This document shows positions 1-5,218 of a stretch of 5,218 bases of DNA, piece by piece. The stretch spans positions 1 to 5,218 of the forward strand of contig JAKPRU010000442.1 in assembly GCA_029557025.1 (NCBI GenBank), read 5' to 3'. The first letter of the stretch is position 1. Each line of letters starts with the position of its first letter. A program made the translations under genes and the position numbers. The notes under the pieces were generated by a model that worked only from the letters and a program-made list of their open reading frames with translations, was not told where the DNA came from and did no database searches. This DNA is from Candidatus Omnitrophota bacterium. Lineage in GTDB: Bacteria; Hinthialibacterota; Hinthialibacteria; Hinthialibacterales; JAKPRU01.

Positions 1-53
1 ATTTCGGCATCGTCCGGATGGGGCGCGAAAATCAGAATATCGAGTTCGGACAT
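1..53 (-). CDS. bshB1: BshB1-like GlcNAc-malate deacetylase (PIG-L/LmbE family), N-terminal fragment
   Basis: Reading leftward from the ATG at 53, the first 17 residues are MSELDILIFAPHPDDAE, and the gene then runs off the left edge. The short hydrophobic strand followed by A-P-H-P-D-D-A-E is the N-terminal signature of the PIG-L/LmbE zinc deacetylases. In the family, the His and second Asp of HPDD (here His12 and Asp15) bind zinc and the first Asp (Asp14) is the proposed general base. Family members in bacillithiol synthesis remove the acetyl group from GlcNAc-malate in the cytoplasm. An in-frame TAG at 65-63 lies just upstream, so the start cannot be much earlier. No good Shine-Dalgarno precedes the ATG; the nearest GGAGG is just after the bshC stop, about 20 nt away. 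The 31-bp gap to bshC suggests co-transcription and possibly coupled translation. PIG-L enzymes act on many GlcNAc conjugates, so the BshB1 assignment rests on the adjacent bshC. The family call is strong, the specific substrate is inferred. Confidence 0.85.
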   Translation of the reverse strand, partial: MSELDILIFAPHPDDAE

Positions 54-84
54 GAGGAAATTCTACCGCGAATGAGGACCTCCG

Positions 85-1734
85 TCACGAGACGACAAAG
101 ATTGCATGGCTTCCCGGTTGAAGCGAATCCATGGCGTTTTGAAGGTCCTGCACCAAGTCGGGGCCATGACGGGCCAGGAATTGGAGTATGCAGAGGATGC
201 GTTCCTGCGGCTGTCCCAAGGGGCGGATTGAGCGGGCAACAGAGTCGATTTGGCGATGAAGAATTTCCGCGCGATCCGCCTTTTTCCGAATGAGCAGGTT
301 CTCCGTATTTTTGATGATCTGAAGAACCTGGGAGCGTTGCTTTTCTATCGCGGGGGTAATTGTCGGATCGAGTGAGTCGGCAATGTCCTTGAGATGCCGA
401 TAGGTCTTTTCGATTTCAGTCCGAAGGTTCTCGCAGGATTCCCGCGAATTCTCCACACCAGCCTTCGCGATAACAGCCCGGACCAGCGATTTGACATCCT
501 TTTCAAAGTCCGCCGGTAATAATCCGGTTTTTTCGAGGATTCTCGCGTCGCGCAGCTCCAGGAATGTCGCCCCGGATCTTGGAACCAGGACAGTTCTTGG
601 GATCCTGTGTCGCGCGTAAAGTTCGCCCAGCTGAAGGTGATACAACGCTTCGCTGGGACCGAGAATGGCGGCAATCGTCGGCAGGCAGGCATCCTGGATC
701 AGAGGCCGTAAAATCGCGCTGCTGGAGAAATCTTGGGGGTGTTCCTTGAGGTGACGGAGGAGATCTTCTGCCGTGAAGTTCTCGCGGTTGTTTATTCGAA
801 ATGCGCTTCCTTCGAGGTGAACCGCCTCGCGACAGCCGTTTCGAACGAGGAAGAACGAAACGCGGGTTTCGGGTTTATGAATCTGCTTTGCGAAGCCCGC
901 TTGCATCAGGGCATCGCCTGCCCTGTTGATCTCTCGGGCGGCCAGCGTGGGATTTTCGATTTCCCGCATTAGAGTCGGTTGTGCGGCGGACCGCAGCCAA
1001 GTCCACTCCGGGCGGATCACCAGCAGGCCGGACTGTGGCAGAAGAGACCAAAGAAGGTGGTCGAACCAGTCTGCAAGCGAATCCCCGGCCTTTGCAAAAG
1101 CCTCTTCGATCCAGGAGGCCACGAAATCGTAATGCGGTTCATGCCCCAGTGTCTGTTTGACCTGTGCAATCAGGCCGGGCAGGTCAACCCTCGCCTTGGG
1201 GATGAAGGAAATGCAGAGATTCTGTGGAAGATCCCCCAATTCAACCTGGAAGCGTACCGGCTGTCGGTCTCGATCCAGCCAGACAGCATGGTCGATCTCG
1301 GCCCGGTCGTGATCCTCGGAGGCGTTCCAGAATGCGGGCAAGACAGTCCCATAGCCCTGACGGGTCAATTCATGGGCCAGGTTGACCGCCTGGACGCATT
1401 TGAACAAAGTATAGAGCGGTCCCAAAAAAAGCCCCGGCTGCTGACCGGCAATGACCAGACAGGTGTCAGGCTCGGCGAGCCTCTGTGCCGATCGAACGCT
1501 TTCGGCTGGAGCGCCCCGACGCAGGTGATCCTGCGCCAGTTCGCGGGAGAGAACATCCCGGTCGATATGGGCGGAGAAGAAATCCCTTCGGTCCTTGTAC
1601 GTTTGCTCGACATCCCGGAGAATGGGAAACCGCAAGTTCGCCGAGAGGTCCATCGCTGCGGCACGAGCCAGCGGGGAATAACTCGGATCATCCTGAGTTG
1701 CAATTTTGTGGAGAGTTGCCATGGCTCCCATCAT
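85..1734 (-). CDS. bshC: BshC, bacillithiol biosynthesis cysteine-adding enzyme
   Basis: BshC is the cytoplasmic enzyme proposed to attach cysteine to glucosaminyl-malate, the last step of bacillithiol synthesis. Numbered from the ATG at 1734 (549 aa, close to the usual 540 or so), the family hallmarks are visible in order. GQQPGLFLGPLYTLFK is at about 97-112 in the Rossmann-like core, FWNASEDHD at about 135-143, and a conserved stretch with LRPLIQD and LGPSEALYHLQLGELYA at about 342-374. A charged coiled coil follows at about 433-502, then the C-terminal PQERILCILQFLARHGPDL block at about 509-527. No internal stop or frameshift is visible. I chose 1734 because GAGGG lies 6 nt upstream; ATGs at 1731 and 1722 and a TTG at 1758 are alternatives. 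The downstream neighbour bshB1 serves the same pathway. The 5' end overlaps the divergent methyltransferase gene. The family call is secure; the exact start is less so. Confidence 0.95.
   Translation of the reverse strand: MMGAMATLHKIATQDDPSYSPLARAAAMDLSANLRFPILRDVEQTYKDRRDFFSAHIDRDVLSRELAQDHLRRGAPAESVRSAQRLAEPDTCLVIAGQQPGLFLGPLYTLFKCVQAVNLAHELTRQGYGTVLPAFWNASEDHDRAEIDHAVWLDRDRQPVRFQVELGDLPQNLCISFIPKARVDLPGLIAQVKQTLGHEPHYDFVASWIEEAFAKAGDSLADWFDHLLWSLLPQSGLLVIRPEWTWLRSAAQPTLMREIENPTLAAREINRAGDALMQAGFAKQIHKPETRVSFFLVRNGCREAVHLEGSAFRINNRENFTAEDLLRHLKEHPQDFSSSAILRPLIQDACLPTIAAILGPSEALYHLQLGELYARHRIPRTVLVPRSGATFLELRDARILEKTGLLPADFEKDVKSLVRAVIAKAGVENSRESCENLRTEIEKTYRHLKDIADSLDPTITPAIEKQRSQVLQIIKNTENLLIRKKADRAEILHRQIDSVARSIRPLGQPQERILCILQFLARHGPDLVQDLQNAMDSLQPGSHAIFVVS
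1710..1715 (+). promoter_or_regulatory. Ribosome binding site of rlmI
   Basis: GGAGAG sits 5 nt upstream of the ATG at 1721. It decides the start of the methyltransferase over the in-frame TTG at 1706, which has no Shine-Dalgarno. It lies inside the antisense 5' coding region of bshC. Confidence 0.7.
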
Positions 1735-2947
1735 ACGAGACCCTCTTTCTCCTGCCAATAGCCATGGCGAGGTTTCGTATCCGGAGCTTCGCGTAAGGTC
1801 GAATCAGCGTCACCGGTTTCGGAGGGGACACCCATGGATCTACAACAATGAATTGGTGGATCTGCCGAAAGAGCCTGAACCGGGCGGATTGGTAACCGTT
1901 CGGCAAGATGACGGGGAATTTGTGGGTATTGGGATGTACAACCGGCACAGTGTCATCACGGTGCGACTGCTGACCCGTCGGAATGAGCGAATCGACAAGT
2001 TTTTTTTCCGGCAGCGTCTCCGGCAGGCCCTCGATTTGCGTGAACAGATTTACCCCGACCGAAACGCATACAGGCTGGTCCACGCGGAGGCGGACGGATT
2101 GCCCGGTCTGGTAGTGGATCGGTATGGCGAGGTGTTTGTCATTTCATCGAACACAGCCGGAATGGATCGCCTTCTGCCGGTTATTGTGGAAGCCCTGATG
2201 GAATTGTTTCCCGTGCGGGCGATCGTGCGGCGCAACGACAGTGCGGCGCGCAAGATGGAGAGCCTCCCCACGCAAGTGGAAGTCGTGTGGGGAAAACTGC
2301 CGGATACGGTTATCATCGAGGAATTTGGCGCGTCATTCGAGGTGGACGTTCTGGCGGGGCAAAAAACGGGATGGTTCTTCGACCAGTCAGAAAACCGTCG
2401 CGTGTTTACCTCCTTTGTGAAGGACCGGCAGGTGCTGGACACATTCTGCTATACGGGGGCTTGGGCGATTCACGCTGCCCGGGCAGGGGCGCGAGAGGTG
2501 ATCGGGGTGGATAGCTCCCCGGATGCGTTGAAACTTGCGGTTCGAAATGCGGAACGGAACCGGGTGTCCGGTGTTGAGTTCATCCGAGCCAGGGTGTTCG
2601 ATTTTCTGAACGATTGGCGCAAGGCCGGCAAAGAAGTCGATATTATTGTTTTGGATCCCCCGGCGTTTTCGCGGGCCAGGAAAGACGCGGTTGCGGCGCT
2701 CAGAGGCTATCGGGATTTGCATGAGCGTGCCTTACGACTGATACGCCCCGGTGGGATTCTGTTTACCTGCTCCTGTTCCTACCATGTGGGAGAAGAGGCC
2801 CTGATTGATTCGCTGGCTCAGGGAGCCATTGAGTCGAAGCGGACGGTTCGCCTGCTGGAGGTGCGTGGGGCAGCCCCGGACCACCCCATCCTTCCCGCCA
2901 CCGCTGAAACGCGATACCTGACATGCCTGGTAGTCAGGGTGGATTGA
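1721..2947 (+). CDS. rlmI: RlmI-type 23S rRNA (cytosine-C5) methyltransferase
   Basis: This is a class I SAM-dependent RNA methyltransferase of the RlmI family; E. coli RlmI makes m5C1962 in 23S rRNA. The product is 408 aa against about 396 for E. coli RlmI. Residues about 24-85 form the N-terminal PUA RNA-binding domain, including RGHPWIY at 35-41. A linker domain follows, then TGWFFDQ at about 216-222 and the Rossmann SAM-binding core: motif I VLDTFCYTGAWA (238-249) and GVDSSPDAL (262-270). The substrate-binding DPPAF is at 312-316. The cysteine-rich CSCS at 350-353 matches the SCS of E. coli RlmI, where the catalytic cysteine is expected. The end (PDHPILPATAETRYLTCLVVRV) also fits the family. 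The start at 1721 is supported by GGAGAG 5 nt upstream and leaves about 20 extra residues before the PUA domain. The gene is divergent from bshC with overlapping starts. Which rRNA base it methylates in this host is inferred from the family. Confidence 0.9.
   Translation: MAPIIRDPLSPANSHGEVSYPELRVRSNQRHRFRRGHPWIYNNELVDLPKEPEPGGLVTVRQDDGEFVGIGMYNRHSVITVRLLTRRNERIDKFFFRQRLRQALDLREQIYPDRNAYRLVHAEADGLPGLVVDRYGEVFVISSNTAGMDRLLPVIVEALMELFPVRAIVRRNDSAARKMESLPTQVEVVWGKLPDTVIIEEFGASFEVDVLAGQKTGWFFDQSENRRVFTSFVKDRQVLDTFCYTGAWAIHAARAGAREVIGVDSSPDALKLAVRNAERNRVSGVEFIRARVFDFLNDWRKAGKEVDIIVLDPPAFSRARKDAVAALRGYRDLHERALRLIRPGGILFTCSCSYHVGEEALIDSLAQGAIESKRTVRLLEVRGAAPDHPILPATAETRYLTCLVVRVD
1741..1745 (-). promoter_or_regulatory. 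Ribosome binding site of bshC
   Basis: On the minus strand GAGGG lies 6 nt before the ATG at 1734, and an AGGAG (1753-1749) lies a little further upstream. This favours 1734 (or the adjacent ATG at 1731) as the bshC start; the ATG at 1722 would have only a GGGAG placed 2 nt away, which is too close. The site falls inside the methyltransferase reading frame on the other strand. Confidence 0.6.
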
Positions 2948-2963
2948 CCACAAATTGCCGGGA

Positions 2964-2991
2964 TTGCCATCCCCGCCGCTTCTGTTAAAAT
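2964..2991 (+). promoter_or_regulatory. Candidate sigma-70 promoter for the helical protein/CHAD unit
   Basis: TTGCCA (2964-2969, 5 of 6 to the -35 consensus) and TAAAAT (2986-2991, 5 of 6 to the -10 consensus) are separated by 16 bp. A TG one base before the -10 (2983-2984) makes an extended -10. Transcription would begin near 2998, giving a leader of about 30 nt before the ATG at 3030. It is the only non-coding gap of any size in the window, which adds weight. The host's sigma preferences are unknown. Confidence 0.5.
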
Positions 2992-3029
2992 CCTTCCGGT
3001 TCAGTAGTTTGTTCAAGCGGGCTGCGACG

Positions 3030-3356
3030 ATGAAAGACAACGAAATTCATCTTCTGATCGACATCCATCGGGAAATCCTGCACGATCTTCGTCAGGAGGC
3101 GGATGGGGTTGTCGAGAAACTCGCGAAACAGATCGACCGCAACTTTTCTGCAATCGAAGAATCCCTCAATGTTCTCGCGAACAAGGCAACCTTCACGAAA
3201 AAAGAACGATCCATTTTCCATGCCCTCCGCGAGGAATTGGCCGAATTCAGCGACCAAAAAAAGTCCGGTTCACTCAAGAGACTGGAACGCATTGCGGAGT
3301 ATTTCTCCAATGTCCGCCGCCTTTTGAAGAAGTCGAGATCGCAAGATGGCGATTGA
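3030..3356 (+). CDS. Small charged all-helical protein of unknown function, coupled to the CHAD gene
   Basis: I do not recognise this 108-residue protein. It has no signal peptide, membrane segment, cysteine or obvious catalytic motif. It is rich in Glu, Lys, Arg, Leu and Ile with hydrophobic positions spaced as in amphipathic helices. These form three likely helices at about 3-50 (IHREILHDLRQEADGVVEKL and on), 58-75 (KKERSIFHALREELAEF) and 80-102 (LKRLERIAEYFSNVRRLLKK), and the tail is basic. This looks like a small helical bundle or coiled coil. The ATG at 3030 fits the promoter and 30-nt leader upstream, although there is no clear Shine-Dalgarno; an in-frame TTG at 2955 would start inside the promoter and give an uncharged, unlike N-terminus. 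The last 11 bp overlap the CHAD gene, so the two are very probably translated together. A role as partner of the polyphosphate-binding CHAD protein is a guess from position only. Confidence 0.75.
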   Translation: MKDNEIHLLIDIHREILHDLRQEADGVVEKLAKQIDRNFSAIEESLNVLANKATFTKKERSIFHALREELAEFSDQKKSGSLKRLERIAEYFSNVRRLLKKSRSQDGD

Positions 3357-4266
3357 ATCGGTTCACACGACAGCGTGGGATGTGAAGCTGAATCCTTCCG
3401 GCGGGGTCGCCGAGAATGTCACGCGGATACTTCGCCACCAGTACGACATCCTCATTGCCCATGAATCCGGCACGCGGAGCGGCGAGGACCCCGAAAACTT
3501 GCACAGAATGCGCGTAGCCGTGCGGAAAATGCGGACTGCGCTGAAACTGTTCGGCTCCCTGCCGGATCGCAAAGCAATGAAACCGTTCCGTGAAGAGCTC
3601 CGTTGGCTGAGCGGATGCCTGGGGCAAGTTCGTGATCGCGATACGGCGCTTGAAACGCTGAGGACCTACTGTGACACCGCGCCACCCGAAGATCGACCTG
3701 TCATCCAAGTTATTGTGGATGAAATCGAAAAACAGCGTAAGGCGCTCCGGGAAGAGCTTCTCCTGGCTCTGGATTCGGAAAGATATATCTCCTTCAAGAA
3801 CAACGTCGAGCAACTTCTGGGAAACGGCTTGCCCGTCCGCTCCGATGCCCCGGCTTTTCGCGATATAGTGCCCCGGCTGATTGCGAAGTCCTGGAAACGG
3901 GTACAGAGCGTGGGACCGGAAATTCCCGGCAAGGAAGACGAACGCATTCATCGTTTACGGCTGAACTGCAAACGGCTGCGGTATCTGTGTGAGTTTACCC
4001 GCCCGATTATCGGGAAACGGCTGGATTTCCTTCGCAATTCCGCCACTCGTGTCCAGGAAACACTGGGCATTGTTCGGGATTCCGAGAGAGACCTTCGGTT
4101 CCTGGAGAGCCTGTCAGGTGGAACCGGCCCGGATGCGGTGAGACGCTTGCAGACCTTTTTTGCCCATCGCACAGACACCGCGCTGTCCGAATTCACTGTT
4201 ATGTGGAAACGCATGGTGTTTCCAGAGTATCAAGCGTGGGTCCGCTACCACCTGAATTGTCTTTGA
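3346..4266 (+). CDS. CHAD-domain protein, probable polyphosphate binder
   Basis: The 306-residue product is a stand-alone CHAD (conserved histidine alpha-helical domain) protein. The domain's two internal repeats are visible. Repeat one has LHRMRVAVRKMRTALKLF at 52-69 and LGQVRDRD at 92-99. Repeat two has IHRLRLNCKRLRYLCEF at 201-217 and LGIVRDSERDL at 240-250. The His and the runs of Arg and Lys in each repeat line the basic surface that binds inorganic polyphosphate in characterised CHAD proteins, several of which localise to polyphosphate granules. There is no N-terminal CYTH triphosphatase domain (no ExExK motif), so an enzymatic role is not indicated. The ATG at 3346 overlaps the end of the upstream helical-protein gene by 11 bp and has only a weak ribosome binding site, consistent with translational coupling. 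The 3' 153 bp overlap the convergent membrane-protein gene. No polyphosphate kinase or phosphatase is in view to confirm the pathway. Confidence 0.9.
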   Translation: MAIESVHTTAWDVKLNPSGGVAENVTRILRHQYDILIAHESGTRSGEDPENLHRMRVAVRKMRTALKLFGSLPDRKAMKPFREELRWLSGCLGQVRDRDTALETLRTYCDTAPPEDRPVIQVIVDEIEKQRKALREELLLALDSERYISFKNNVEQLLGNGLPVRSDAPAFRDIVPRLIAKSWKRVQSVGPEIPGKEDERIHRLRLNCKRLRYLCEFTRPIIGKRLDFLRNSATRVQETLGIVRDSERDLRFLESLSGGTGPDAVRRLQTFFAHRTDTALSEFTVMWKRMVFPEYQAWVRYHLNCL

Positions 4267-5218
4267 GAACAAGCGGTCATCCGGCAGAACAGGAGCGCAC
4301 TCGGCGAGATTCGAACGCACAACCTGTCGATCAGCAATTCGGATCAGTCCATTCTCAGACGGGAATCCGCAGTAAAAAACGTTCGCACCCCGTGCCTGCC
4401 CCGTAATCGGTGTCTGACCGGCAGAGGAAGGTGTCGCCGGTGATTCATACCCGCGCGGGATGAAGAATTGCAGTTGCTCCTCACGTGAATACAGAATCTT
4501 TGATGATCTGTCGTAACGGCCTTCCAGCGGACTGCCCTGTCCGACCTCAATATCCAAAACGTCATACCGATCCCTCAAAGGCTGATACAACAAGGGAAGC
4601 CAGGTCAAAATGTTGCGTCGGTTGGTGATAACCAATGGGATTTGCTGGGTATTGAGAAGTTGATTCAGTTTCAAAAACATATTCAGGGCGCTGTATTTCT
4701 CGTACAGATTGGGATTTTTGTCGAATTCCGCGCGAAGGCGGGCGATTTCCACTGCGCCATACAGCGGCGTGCGAGGATTTTCAGGTTCCTGCCGCCATGC
4801 GTCGATTCTCGGCAACCCGAACTGTTTGCCCAATTCGCGTTCCAGGGCCTCATATTCGTGGTCGTAAGCGAAGGCCAGGATAAAATCATAAGGAAAATGC
4901 GCGGCCAACCGTCTCCCGGAGACAAATGCATAAAACGGCGCGGCGATGATCGGATCGTCCGGCCTGGTGTATTTCTCGATGATATAGCGGACGGCCTGAA
5001 CCTGCGGCTCAGGAAACTCCATGACCGACATGCGGTTCTGCATGGTCTGCACGATAAGCCATCCTCCTTTGACCCACAATGTCGGAATCAGGAACAGGAC
5101 CACCAGGATGATTTTCCCCCAAGACAGGACAGGGCTTCTGCGAATCTCCTGCATAGTAGTAGGGATACCCACACCGATGAAAAAGGTTCCAAGGAAAAAC
5201 GCCGAAAATACGGCAACA
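4114..5218 (-). CDS. Polytopic membrane protein, C-terminal part; possibly a GT-C (GT39/ArnT-like) glycosyltransferase
   Basis: The frame is open to the right edge, so the N-terminus is missing. The first visible residues (VAVFSAFFLGTFFIGVG) are a hydrophobic segment. A second membrane helix, WGKIILVVLFLIPTLWVKGG, is encoded around 5121-5062. After it comes a soluble domain of roughly 310 residues with YIIEKYTRPDDPIIAAPFYAF, a typical alpha/beta start of the extracytoplasmic domain of GT-C enzymes such as ArnT/PMT relatives. These transfer sugars from polyprenyl-phosphate donors in the membrane. The catalytic Asp of that family lies in the first loop, outside the window, so the assignment is tentative. 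A Pro/Ser/Thr/Gly-rich linker (SPATPSSAGQTPITG) lies near 4440-4390. The GTG at 5172 should not be taken as the start, since coding clearly continues upstream. The last 50 residues or so are read antisense to the end of the CHAD gene and are of doubtful character; a frameshift before them cannot be excluded. Confidence 0.6.
   Translation of the reverse strand, partial: VAVFSAFFLGTFFIGVGIPTTMQEIRRSPVLSWGKIILVVLFLIPTLWVKGGWLIVQTMQNRMSVMEFPEPQVQAVRYIIEKYTRPDDPIIAAPFYAFVSGRRLAAHFPYDFILAFAYDHEYEALERELGKQFGLPRIDAWRQEPENPRTPLYGAVEIARLRAEFDKNPNLYEKYSALNMFLKLNQLLNTQQIPLVITNRRNILTWLPLLYQPLRDRYDVLDIEVGQGSPLEGRYDRSSKILYSREEQLQFFIPRGYESPATPSSAGQTPITGQARGANVFYCGFPSENGLIRIADRQVVRSNLAECAPVLPDDRLFSKTIQVVADPRLILWKHHAFPHNSEFGQRGVCAMGKKGLQASHRIRAGST

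Noticed and set aside
18..293. Plus-strand 91-codon frame at the left end.
   Set aside because: It is antisense to the start of bshB1 and the end of bshC; the product is Arg/Gly/Pro-rich shadow sequence.
1735..1758. TTG at 1758 as the bshC start.
   Set aside because: ATGs at 1734/1731 have a well-placed GAGGG, and the extra residues do not belong to the family core.
979..1761. Long plus-strand open frame (260 codons) opposite bshC.
   Set aside because: It is antisense to a gene with clear BshC motifs along its length, its translation resembles no family I know, and its start has no ribosome binding site.
2944..2972. TTGACC at 2944-2949 as a -35 box.
   Set aside because: No acceptable -10 lies 16-18 bp downstream (CCATCC or similar). 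TTGCCA with TAAAAT is far better.
2958..2990. Hairpin after rlmI as an intrinsic terminator.
   Set aside because: The stem is only 5 bp (GGGAT/ATCCC) and is followed by CGCCGC, not a T-run. No convincing terminator is visible in the window.
2955..3029. Earlier TTG start (2955) for the 108-aa protein.
   Set aside because: It would place the N-terminus across the best promoter in the window and add 25 residues unlike the charged helical body. The ATG at 3030 is simpler.
3274..3951. Minus-strand open frame (225 codons) opposite the CHAD gene.
   Set aside because: Both CHAD repeats are unmistakable on the plus strand here, and the antisense product has no recognisable domain or upstream signal.
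5170..5172. GTG at 5172 as the true start of the membrane protein.
   Set aside because: The frame continues to the window edge and encodes a hydrophobic, membrane-like segment upstream, so the gene is truncated by the window.

Overview
The window is a densely coded stretch of a bacterial chromosome, with no RNA gene, CRISPR array, insertion sequence or phage signature that I could find. By eye it is moderately GC-rich (not calculated). The best clue to the host is a pair of bacillithiol biosynthesis genes. Low-molecular-weight thiol production of this kind is known from Firmicutes, Bacteroidetes, Deinococcus-Thermus, Acidobacteria and several less-studied phyla. I cannot name the phylum from this sequence.

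Layout, left to right. Positions 1-53 (minus) hold the first 17 codons of bshB1, a PIG-L/LmbE-type deacetylase, cut by the window edge. Positions 85-1734 (minus) hold bshC, the cysteine-adding enzyme of the same pathway; bshC lies 31 bp upstream of bshB1, so the two probably form one leftward operon. Positions 1721-2947 (plus) hold an RlmI-type rRNA cytosine methyltransferase. Its start is head-to-head with bshC, and the two 5' ends overlap by about 14 bp around a GCCATGGC palindrome. An 82-bp gap follows, containing a plausible extended -10 promoter. It leads into a two-gene rightward unit: a 108-residue, charged, all-helical protein of unknown function (3030-3356) and a stand-alone CHAD-domain protein (3346-4266), overlapping by 11 bp. 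From the right edge a leftward gene (4114-5218, N-terminus missing) encodes the last membrane segments and C-terminal soluble domain of a polytopic membrane protein, possibly a GT-C glycosyltransferase. Its 3' end runs about 150 bp into the CHAD gene in antisense.

How the genes fit together. bshC and bshB1 are two steps of one pathway: BshB removes the acetyl group from GlcNAc-malate, and BshC attaches cysteine to the resulting GlcN-malate. The methyltransferase is housekeeping and linked to bshC only by the shared start region. The CHAD protein probably binds polyphosphate, and its small helical partner is the least explained gene here. I do not see strong evidence for a wholly new system. 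The points most worth following are the helical-protein/CHAD pair, the overlapping divergent starts and the long tail-to-tail overlap.
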